Positions 25,721 through 32,760 of a DNA stretch of 35,376 bases are shown piece after piece. This DNA comes from an uncultured bacterium (GTDB taxonomy: Bacteria; Spirochaetota; UBA4802; UB4802), in NCBI GenBank assembly GCA_937920495.1, contig CALEUQ010000053.1, positions 1 through 35,376 of the forward strand. The letters run 5' to 3'. The notes beneath the pieces were generated by a model. The model saw only the letters and a list, made by a program, of their open reading frames with translations. It did no database searches and was not told where the DNA came from. The stretch's first letter is position 1, and each line of letters opens with the position of its first letter. The translations under genes and the position numbers were made by a program.

Positions 25721-25883
25721 AAAAAGTCCTTGCATAGAACTCAAGCCCATTTTTGCACAACAAATATAACATTACATATGTTTAGTTATTTTCTCAATTT
25801 TTCACGTTAATGATTTAAATAATTTTTCCCAATAGGTTATACTTTATTTCTATATCTAAATCCTTTTATTTAAGGAGGGCGTA

Positions 25884-27869
25884 ATGAAAATATACAGTGA
25901 ATCGTATTATCGTATTATTGAAAAATTCAGTAAAGATCATGATATCGATGCCTTTTTGCTGAGCATTTCTAATTTATTGGGTGATTTGGGTAAGCGTCTT
26001 CTTAATTGGGCTTCTATAGAAGACAAACAAATCCTTCTTGAAAAGGTTGAAATTGCCATCAGCAGTTCATACGATGAGTATGAGTTTTTCTATCATTTGA
26101 TAACAAAATATGACACAGACACAGATATCGACAATGACTTTTCCGTTTCAGATGTATCAGCCAACACAAATGATGCGTGTTCGTTATCTGGAAGCGTTGC
26201 TTCCGAAAAACATATTGCATCAGTTTTCAATAAGATTCAGTCTTCATTACCAAAGCAAATCGTTAACGTAACCTTTTCAAAGGACATTGAGAAAATTGAA
26301 GCAGAAATAAGAAATAAACTGTGTCATTTTATACCGTCTTCTTGCACAAATATACAGGATGTAGTCTATAAAGTTCTTCAGGAAATCATTATATGCAAAA
26401 CACATCAGAAGGGTAAATTAATAGTTATTGAGGGAGCAGAAGACAAATATTTCATTATCAATTATATCCAGAAAGCGTTGGTATATACCGGCATAAAATA
26501 CCACATATTCGACAGCGAAAATATTCAAATAAGCGATGACATAGAAGTATGCTTTCTTGATTATGGCAATATAGAATATCCCAAACATTTCAACTCGTTC
26601 AATTTCAGAAAAACAGAATTGCGTAATCAGTATAAAGTTAGTACTGCCTTCATAGTTACCATTAGTAGCGGAGTTCAAAGCAAAATACGTAATCCATATA
26701 TTGAAAGCATTTTTGATAGTAATGAACATATAATAATTACAGTTCCTGAATTAAATGATGAGGAACTTCTCATTGCATTCAGCGGTTTTACTATTAATAA
26801 TTACTCATTTAATAGCAATACTATCCAGCATATCATTAATGCCCTCGCTTCCCGCGGTATTACCAAGTACCGCTACAAAATGATTAAGAATATACTCGAA
26901 TACTATACTCATCCTCTTATCTTGTTAGATCATTGCAAAAAGTCTACTATAGGCTCTGTAGATGTCTCCTTTGAGGAATCGTTGATTGATAGGCTTGTTG
27001 ATACGGTTACAGGAATTGCTAAGCCTCAAATTTTTAATAGCAATGAAGTAAAAATAAAATTACGTCAGCATTTAGTAGGCCAGGATGCAGTTATTGACCG
27101 CATTGTGCCATACATTGTTACAATGCAGCATAAACGCGTCCGACCAAATTTTGGCGTTTATTTCTTTTTCGGCCCCAGTGGTACTGGCAAATCGCACCTG
27201 GCAAAAATAATCGCTCAAGAATTTTTCAATGGCCGTTACCACAAAGAAGATATGAATACATATACCGAATCACATACCGCTCTCCGTCTTATAGGTGCAC
27301 CGCCCAGCTACATTGGGTATGGAGATTTTACAGCATTTTTATCTTTTATAAAATATTCATCAAAAGGAGTTATACTTCTTGATGAAATTGAAAAAGCACA
27401 TCCTACTGTAATAAAACAGTTTATGGAATGGTTTGATGTAGGTAAAGTAATTGATTCTTCCGGCAATGAATATGATTTGAAAAACTTTTTGTTTGTCTGT
27501 ACCTCAAATGTTAAACTGTATGATTATAGCAAAAAGCAAATTGGTTTTTGTGGTAACAGTCACACTGCATTTGATTTAAGTGAATGTATGGTAAGAGAAA
27601 AGCTTGCCATCCACTTCCCTCCAGAGTTTGTTGGCAGGCTTACTTTCATCGCTCATTTCAGTCCCCTATCGATAGAGGATATAAGAACTATTGCTTCCCA
27701 ATTGATAAAAGAACTTATAGAATCGCTTAATTTCGACATTTCTGCATTTAACATTGATGCCCTTTCCAATGAAGCTCTTAACTATTACATCCCATCAGAG
27801 GGCGTTCGCCCTGTAAAATCGTACATTGACAATGTAATCCGCAGTCGGATTTTACATGGTCTTGCTTAA
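25884..27869 (+). CDS. ClpA/ClpB-like AAA+ ATPase with degenerate first ATPase region
   Basis: A 661-residue protein. Residues about 395-661 form a canonical ClpA/B second ATPase module: LVGQDAVIDRI (399), Walker A FGPSGTGKS (430-437), pore loop PPSYIGYGD (479), Walker B GVILLDEIEKAHP (495-507), sensor-1 TSN (540), arginine finger FPPEFVGRL (Arg585) and sensor-2 GVRP (Arg642). Residues 160-350 may be a degenerate first module: LIVIEGAEDKYFI (181-191) sits where Walker A would be but lacks GxxGxGKT. The first 100 residues are helical and not the Clp N-domain. No ClpP-binding IGF loop is apparent, so a remodelling or unfolding role without protease seems likelier. AGGAGGGCGTA precedes the start. 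Its neighbours are unknown small proteins. Confidence 0.88.
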   Translation: MKIYSESYYRIIEKFSKDHDIDAFLLSISNLLGDLGKRLLNWASIEDKQILLEKVEIAISSSYDEYEFFYHLITKYDTDTDIDNDFSVSDVSANTNDACSLSGSVASEKHIASVFNKIQSSLPKQIVNVTFSKDIEKIEAEIRNKLCHFIPSSCTNIQDVVYKVLQEIIICKTHQKGKLIVIEGAEDKYFIINYIQKALVYTGIKYHIFDSENIQISDDIEVCFLDYGNIEYPKHFNSFNFRKTELRNQYKVSTAFIVTISSGVQSKIRNPYIESIFDSNEHIIITVPELNDEELLIAFSGFTINNYSFNSNTIQHIINALASRGITKYRYKMIKNILEYYTHPLILLDHCKKSTIGSVDVSFEESLIDRLVDTVTGIAKPQIFNSNEVKIKLRQHLVGQDAVIDRIVPYIVTMQHKRVRPNFGVYFFFGPSGTGKSHLAKIIAQEFFNGRYHKEDMNTYTESHTALRLIGAPPSYIGYGDFTAFLSFIKYSSKGVILLDEIEKAHPTVIKQFMEWFDVGKVIDSSGNEYDLKNFLFVCTSNVKLYDYSKKQIGFCGNSHTAFDLSECMVREKLAIHFPPEFVGRLTFIAHFSPLSIEDIRTIASQLIKELIESLNFDISAFNIDALSNEALNYYIPSEGVRPVKSYIDNVIRSRILHGLA

Positions 27870-27910
27870 TATACTTATTCATTAAATAATCTAAACTAAG
27901 GAGGCAAAGA

Positions 27911-28246
27911 ATGTATCAATATTCTCTTTATATTAATTCGCTGCCATTTCACTTTGAATCATCTGAATGTCTTCACCATTTCTTATGCATATTATTTGAC
28001 CACTGTAACAGCAGGAGAGATCTCTACAAAGACATAATATCTGAAAATACTGATATGTTAATGACCTTGCAAAGCAACTTGGATGTATTTCATTCACGTA
28101 ATGAACTCGAAAAGATGAAAAGGGTGAGGAATGCCCTTAAATATCTCATTGATACATATAAGGAAGTATATGATCCTACAGACTCCATATCTAATACTTT
28201 CAACTCATTATCATATCATTTGGACACTTTTGTATTTAATGATTAA
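27911..28246 (+). CDS. small conserved-looking protein, FDHC/RR family, paralogue 2
   Basis: A 111-residue protein, clearly related to 24409-24696: MYQYSLYI start, FHFESSECL, LFDHCNSRRDLYKDIISEN and LIDTYKEVYD. A longer C-terminal tail (SISNTFNSLSYHLDTFVFND) is unique. It lies 41 bp after the AAA+ gene and has the strong ribosome site TAAGGAGGCAAAG, so it is probably co-transcribed with the ATPase. No signal or membrane segment is seen. Family unknown. Duplication of the family within one island, either side of the ATPase, argues for a functional tie rather than chance. Confidence 0.78.
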   Translation: MYQYSLYINSLPFHFESSECLHHFLCILFDHCNSRRDLYKDIISENTDMLMTLQSNLDVFHSRNELEKMKRVRNALKYLIDTYKEVYDPTDSISNTFNSLSYHLDTFVFND

Positions 28247-28308
28247 ATATAGTTACTAGTATTTATTCCTTTGTCCATGACTGCATATATTAAACAAGGA
28301 GGTGTGTT

Positions 28309-28554
28309 ATGGTTAATTACAAACCACACAAATCAGGCTACACTTTATATCTTGGCAAGCATGTAGTTAACTCAGTGCTTGATACGCTTGATTCAGTTGT
28401 ATATAGGATTACACAAAGTGAATACTTCCATGGTTTCTGCACAGGCATTAAGAATGCGTTATTAAAATCGCTTATAATCTTTCTTATTTCGTTTCTACTA
28501 TTTGTAGCATTTATGACTTACTTGGTTATAAAAGTAATCATAACAATTATATAA
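28309..28554 (+). CDS. small single-span membrane protein
   Basis: An 81-residue protein with a polar N-terminal half (MVNYKPHKSGYTLYLGKHVV) and one C-terminal hydrophobic segment, residues about 53-80 (LKSLIIFLISFLLFVAFMTY...). That makes a tail-anchored or single-span protein. AAGGAGGTGTGTT precedes the start. It is 62 bp downstream of paralogue 2 and 14 bp upstream of another membrane protein, in an operon-like row. Not recognised. Confidence 0.65.
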   Translation: MVNYKPHKSGYTLYLGKHVVNSVLDTLDSVVYRITQSEYFHGFCTGIKNALLKSLIIFLISFLLFVAFMTYLVIKVIITII

Positions 28555-28568
28555 ATGAGGAGGTACAT

Positions 28569-28925
28569 ATGAATATCATACAAAGGTTTAAATATGGTGT
28601 AGCAGCAGGACCATACTCTGATAGGTCTTTATACAGTTCATATCAGGCTTTGAAACTAAAAGATACCTATGAACTGGACCATTTTAAAGGATGGACTAAA
28701 TATCAAATTCGACTATACTACGTAAATTTCTTAGTTCCTATTATGAAGAAGAATATACAAAATAACAATGCATCCATAAAACCAACACTGCAAGATATGA
28801 AAGGACGTGCTCTGGCTATAGGAACATTACAATTTGCGGTTTGTTATGTAATAGGCTATATGCCATGTCTTTGTCTTATAGCCTACTTTTTTATTAAGTA
28901 TATTATCTTTGGTGCTCCACTATGA
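28569..28925 (+). CDS. small membrane protein
   Basis: A 118-residue protein with a soluble, basic N-terminal 80 residues (MNIIQRFKYGVAAGPYSD, YQALKLKDTYELDHFKGW). A hydrophobic C-terminal hairpin (IGTLQFAVCYVIGYMPCLCL, IAYFFIKYIIFG) suggests one or two membrane passes. TGAGGAGGTACAT precedes the start, only 14 bp after the preceding gene, so translation is probably coupled. With its neighbours it may tether the island's ATPase system to the membrane. That is inference from position only. Family unknown. Confidence 0.65.
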   Translation: MNIIQRFKYGVAAGPYSDRSLYSSYQALKLKDTYELDHFKGWTKYQIRLYYVNFLVPIMKKNIQNNNASIKPTLQDMKGRALAIGTLQFAVCYVIGYMPCLCLIAYFFIKYIIFGAPL

Positions 28926-28994
28926 TTAACGTAGAAAATACAAATGTCGTACGCTTATGAAACATATTTTTAAATGCATACAGGAGATAATAAT

Positions 28995-29192
28995 ATGATT
29001 TCTATCTAAGGTTCAATATTTGTAATTCTGGTGTATGTAATAAAAATTGCATTGTTTGTAGGTTTTACAATGTTAACTATCTATTTTCCTATCTATTTAC
29101 GTATGCTGTGGGTAAGATTATTGAGGCTTAGAAATAGACTTATAATTAATTTTGTAGTAAAAAAAAGAAGTAAGTACCACAGTCTACAATAG
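28995..29192 (+). pseudogene. small basic membrane protein gene with a TAA at codon 5
   Basis: ACAGGAGATAATAAT precedes ATG 28995, but the fifth codon is TAA (29007-29009). The same frame then runs for 60 codons through a hydrophobic segment (IFVILVYVIKIALFVGFTML) and a basic tail (RLLRLRNRLIINFVVKKRSK) to TAG 29190-29192. Either a nonsense mutation inactivates it or it starts later, for instance at a GTG after the stop with AAGGTTC nearby. Base composition and position match the two membrane genes before it. Confidence 0.5.
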
Positions 29193-29278
29193 ACCATATG
29201 ATAGTAAGAAAAATAAATACTTCTTAACTCAATCAGATACATTCAAGAACGACATACATCACAAATAAAAAAATATAA

Positions 29279-29349
29279 CCTCATAAGAAGGGTATTAAAG
29301 TCAACATCATTGTGCCAACACTACAACATCAAAGAAAGCTCTTATGAGG
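29279..29349 (+). other. inverted repeat closing the island operon
   Basis: CCTCATAAGA (29279-29288) and its exact complement (29340-29349) are separated by 51 bases. The long loop argues against a simple terminator and for a structured RNA or element. It lies just before repeat copy C. Confidence 0.45.
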
Positions 29350-29365
29350 CTATTTACATATTTAC

Positions 29366-29434
29366 AAAAAAGCTGTTTTAGCTATTTATGTGATTAGAAG
29401 GGAATATCCTTAAAAATTATTTTACAAATTTCCC
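29366..29434 (+). repeat. structured intergenic repeat, copy C
   Basis: Aligns with 7301-7371 over its length: AAAAAAGC(A/T)GTTTT, ATGTG, CCTTAAAAATTA and TTCCC are shared. Changes at the base of the stem (AGGGAAT with ATTTCCCT, against AAGGAAACTTC with GAAGTTCCCTT) look compensatory, so structure may be conserved. Confidence 0.65.
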
Positions 29435-29440
29435 TATGAA

Positions 29441-29515
29441 GATATTACCACATTTAGTAATAATAGAGCAGAGAAATTACTAAAGTGGAAAACTCCTCAT
29501 GAGTTATTTCATTAG
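29441..29515 (+). pseudogene. IS30-family transposase C-terminal remnant
   Basis: Twenty-four codons read DITTFSNNRAEKLLKWKTPH then ELFH and a TAG. The pattern NNRAEKLLKWKTPHELF matches the conserved end of IS30-type transposases (NxRPRKxLxxKTPxEVF). The rest of the gene is gone. The same DNA contains an imperfect hairpin (29448-29461 with 29476-29488). It marks the right edge of the AT-rich island. Confidence 0.6.
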
Positions 29516-29640
29516 CATAGAAATGTTGCATTTCAAACTAAGACGTGCAATTGCTGCACAGTAACTATCGCACAAAATTCTTGATGAATTGTATATTACA
29601 AACTATGGTGTCTTCAAAATAGTTTGCATGAGGGTGCACT

Positions 29641-30354
29641 ATGTTTCATTTTTTTGATCCTGATAGCGCTACGGCGTTTACCGAATTGTCATATTTTGAT
29701 TCAATAAAAGAAGAGTTTGAGGCGATAGTTCCGCAAGCAGTCTACGGCAGCCACAAAGCTCACATACACGTCGCAGGCGATTCTATTGCCATAGATTTTG
29801 TACTGGCATTGCACGAGCCTGTTATCCGCTATGAATTCAGCTTGCCCTATATTAATGCATTTGGCAACGGCAGGCATCCCACCACATATATGTGCCTGGC
29901 ATTGCTTGCTGAAACACTGCACACCGGCATTAAAAAAGATATTAATGAAATTAGCCTGCTTGATGTGGGTACTGGTACGGGAATACTGGCGATAGCTGCA
30001 GCAGTTATGGGTGTAAAACACATTGATGCCTTTGATGCAAGCATTCAGGCCTTTGAGTGCGCCCGCAAAAATGTTCAAGGTAAATTTCCAATACAGGTAA
30101 CCTGCGCTGATATACAGAATTTTAATCCAGGCAGGAAGTATGAGATCATCACCGCAAACCTTATGACTGCACTTATCATTGCCAATACGTCTATACTAAG
30201 TTCATTACTTATGCCTGAAGGATATTGCATTGTAAGCGGTATCATCGATGAAAGGAAAAATGAAGTTATTGAAGCTTTCTTGCATCACGGCTGCATACTA
30301 AAAGATGAGCAAACCAGCCAGGGCTGGTTTGCTGGAGTGTTTCAGAAAACTTAA
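29641..30354 (+). CDS. PrmA-like class I methyltransferase
   Basis: A 237-residue SAM-dependent methyltransferase resembling ribosomal protein L11 methyltransferase (PrmA). The PrmA-type entry motif is AFGNGRHPTTYMCLALL, the SAM-binding motif LLDVGTGTGILAIAAA, the acidic motif II HIDAFDAS, and post-motif TANLMTALII corresponds to the PrmA NIL region. It is about 50-60 residues shorter than typical PrmA, with a shortened N-terminal substrate-recognition domain, so L11 as substrate is uncertain. The stop lies 1 bp from the convergent acyl-CoA ligase stop. Two GCGATAG words (29722, 29989) encode AIV and AIA. Confidence 0.8.
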   Translation: MFHFFDPDSATAFTELSYFDSIKEEFEAIVPQAVYGSHKAHIHVAGDSIAIDFVLALHEPVIRYEFSLPYINAFGNGRHPTTYMCLALLAETLHTGIKKDINEISLLDVGTGTGILAIAAAVMGVKHIDAFDASIQAFECARKNVQGKFPIQVTCADIQNFNPGRKYEIITANLMTALIIANTSILSSLLMPEGYCIVSGIIDERKNEVIEAFLHHGCILKDEQTSQGWFAGVFQKT

Positions 30355-30355
30355 A

Positions 30356-32038
30356 TTATTTCTTTTTTGCTATCTCAGTACGCAGCTCCTTTTTAAGAAT
30401 CTTTCCAACATTTGATTCGGGCAAACTATTTCTGATTTCAATTTCTACCGGCCATTTATACTTGGCAAGTCGTGGTTTACAGAACTCAAGCAACTCTTCA
30501 GGGGTAGTGCTCTGACCCTCTTTTAAAACAACAAACGCTTTTACACTTTCCCCGCGTTTTGCATCAGGGATACCAATAACTGCACACTTTGCTATCTTCT
30601 CGTGCTGGTAGAGCACCTCTTCAATTTCACGTGGGTAGATGTTATATCCGCCTGAAATGATAAGATCTTTTTTGCGATCAACCACAAAGAAATAGCCATC
30701 CTTATCCATATAGGCAATATCACCGGATTTTAAAAATCCATCTTTGGTAAATGCTTTTTTGGTTTCTTCAGGTTTATTGAGATAGCCCTTTGTTACCTGG
30801 GGGCCACGAAAGAGCATTTCACCGGGTTTGCCTACCGGCACCTCTTTTGTCCCGGTCTCAAGGTCAACGATCTTTACATCGGTGTCGGGATACGGAATGC
30901 CAATGCTGCCCGGCTTTTTCTTGCCCTTATACGGATTAAGATGCGTCTGCGGTGAGGTTTCAGTCATTCCAAAGCCTTCATTTATTTCTACGCCAGTAAG
31001 CTTTTTAAATTCCTGCAACACCTCAACAGGTAATGACGCACCACCGGATGTTAATAGCTTAAAGCAGGTCATATCGGTTTTTTTTAAATCAGGGTGCTGC
31101 AGCATACCAACATACATGGTGGGCACCAACGGCGACATTGTAGGCCTGTAAAGCCTGATTGCTTTAAGCAGGTTCTCAGGCTGCGGCTTTGGTATCAGCA
31201 CAATTGTCCAGCCCATATACAACGGCAGATTCATTGCAGCTGACATGCCAAGCACGTGGAATATGGGGGGCGCAGCCATTGCAATCTCCTCACCACGGTT
31301 TGTTTTAAACCACTGCTCATACATCTGCACCATACAACCAAGATTGCGGTGCGTTAAAATGGCTCCTTTTGACACACCTGTTGTGCCGCCTGTGTACTGA
31401 TAGGCAACTACATCATCAAAGGCAATTTTCACTTGCGCAAGATTGGGCTCTGACACCTTGATGCAGTGTGTAAAATGATAGACATCAGGTGCAGGGTACA
31501 CATCTGCTTTCATATTGTTTTTACGCGCCACAAGGGGAAAAAGAATATTTTTAGGGAATGGGAGATAGTCACCAATAGATGCATAAATGATGTGCTGTAT
31601 GCTGGTAACAGATCTAAGCTTAATCATGCGGTTGGCAAGAAGGTCAAGGCACACAAGAACCTTAGCACCCGAATCGTTAAACTGATACTCAAGCTCCCTG
31701 TCACTGTACAGTGGATTACACATTGCAACTATGCCCCCTATGCTTATTGTGGCATAGTAGGCCACTACGGTTTGGATCATATTGGGAAGCAGAATTGCAA
31801 CAACATCCCCTTTCCTAACGCCAATTGAGTCAAGAAATGATGCAAATTTCTTTACCATGACAAAAAGTTCAATATAGCTTACTCTATAGCCTTCAAAGAT
31901 AAGCGCAGTGTTATGAGGGAATTCATTGGCACTATTTTCCAGCATTTTGTGCAACGGTGTTTCATGATACTGTATTGTTGCCGGCACATCTGGATCATAG
32001 TGTTGTAACCATGGTTTAGAAGCATAGAGCGATTTCAT
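30356..32038 (-). CDS. long-chain fatty acid-CoA ligase (AMP-binding)
   Basis: A 560-residue adenylate-forming ligase that activates fatty acids to acyl-CoA through an acyl-AMP. The P-loop is YQYTGGTTGVSKGAILTHRN. The A5 motif is GFGMTETSPQTH, A7/A8 is SGDIAYMDKDGYFFVVDRKK then DLIISGGYNIYPREIEEVL, and the A10 lysine is in NVGKILKKELR. Size and motif spacing match bacterial FadD. TAGGAGAGCAAGAT lies before the start. It faces the methyltransferase tail to tail and is not in an operon with other fatty-acid genes. It would feed the acyl-CoA dehydrogenase at 3774 if chain lengths match. Confidence 0.93.
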   Translation of the reverse strand: MKSLYASKPWLQHYDPDVPATIQYHETPLHKMLENSANEFPHNTALIFEGYRVSYIELFVMVKKFASFLDSIGVRKGDVVAILLPNMIQTVVAYYATISIGGIVAMCNPLYSDRELEYQFNDSGAKVLVCLDLLANRMIKLRSVTSIQHIIYASIGDYLPFPKNILFPLVARKNNMKADVYPAPDVYHFTHCIKVSEPNLAQVKIAFDDVVAYQYTGGTTGVSKGAILTHRNLGCMVQMYEQWFKTNRGEEIAMAAPPIFHVLGMSAAMNLPLYMGWTIVLIPKPQPENLLKAIRLYRPTMSPLVPTMYVGMLQHPDLKKTDMTCFKLLTSGGASLPVEVLQEFKKLTGVEINEGFGMTETSPQTHLNPYKGKKKPGSIGIPYPDTDVKIVDLETGTKEVPVGKPGEMLFRGPQVTKGYLNKPEETKKAFTKDGFLKSGDIAYMDKDGYFFVVDRKKDLIISGGYNIYPREIEEVLYQHEKIAKCAVIGIPDAKRGESVKAFVVLKEGQSTTPEELLEFCKPRLAKYKWPVEIEIRNSLPESNVGKILKKELRTEIAKKK

Positions 32039-32296
32039 ATCTTGCTCTCCTATTTTGTATAATCATTATATTGTATTATATATATTTTAATTTGTATTTG
32101 TCAATAAAAATTTCATACTTATTATTTTTGATTTATTTACCATTAATAAAACTTTCAATAAAGTCAGCCAGCAGTTACATGTGATAAAGATATGATACAG
32201 TAACTGTACCAATATACTTTCTATGTGGATTTAAATTGCAGGAGCGAATGCTATATTATTCTTGACACAGCATCTATACTATAGGTTTACCATATC

Positions 32297-32671
32297 ATGA
32301 TATATTTTTGTCAGAACTGCTTTAAAGAAATACCTTGCGATACTGCTGTGTGCCCATTCTGTGGTGTTGATATAAGTATGTATGATGCGCACAATTTTGA
32401 GCACAAGCTTATACATGCGCTACAGCACCCAATTCCTGAAACTGTAAATATTGCAATTACAATACTGGGCAAATTAAAGAGTAAAAAGGCAGTAAAACCA
32501 CTAAAAGAATTATTCAACAAAACATATGACCCATATATACAGAAAGCAATACTGGATACCCTTTTCCAAATTGGCACACCACAGTCGTTGCGTTTTATAA
32601 AAAAAATGCTGGTGCACGAAAGTATCATAGTGCGTAAAGAAGCAGAAATGCTCGTAAAAAGGACACAGTAA
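32297..32671 (+). CDS. zinc-ribbon and HEAT-repeat protein
   Basis: A 124-residue protein with an N-terminal zinc ribbon (YFCQNCFKEIPCDTAVCPFC, two CxxC pairs) and three HEAT/PBS-lyase-type helical pairs (ETVNIAITILGKLKSKKAVK, DPYIQKAILDTLFQIGTPQS, ESIIVRKEAEMLVKR). Such small scaffolds mediate protein contacts and have no catalytic residues. No clear ribosome site is visible. It converges with the dynamin-like gene across the REP-like hairpin at 32684. Confidence 0.75.
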   Translation: MIYFCQNCFKEIPCDTAVCPFCGVDISMYDAHNFEHKLIHALQHPIPETVNIAITILGKLKSKKAVKPLKELFNKTYDPYIQKAILDTLFQIGTPQSLRFIKKMLVHESIIVRKEAEMLVKRTQ

Positions 32672-32683
32672 CATGAGCACATA

Positions 32684-32729
32684 GGGCGATAGTTACGGGC
32701 AATTGACTGATTGCCATAAACTATCGCCC
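32684..32729. repeat. complete REP-like hairpin
   Basis: GGGCGATAGTT (32684-32694) pairs perfectly with AACTATCGCCC (32719-32729). Inside, after a symmetric 3/3 internal loop, GGCAAT (32698-32703) pairs with ATTGCC (32710-32715) around a 6-base loop. It begins 12 bp after the HEAT gene stop and lies between convergent genes, so it can act as a terminator on both. The outer arm is the same word scattered through the window, and half of the structure recurs at 35049-35080 beside the transposase. Confidence 0.85.
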
Positions 32730-32760
32730 AAATATTAAACCAATGCTGTGCATATCTGAA

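Noticed and set aside
30311..30330. Terminator hairpin AAACCAGC/GCTGGTTT
   Set aside because: It lies inside the methyltransferase coding region, before its stop, and lacks a T tail.
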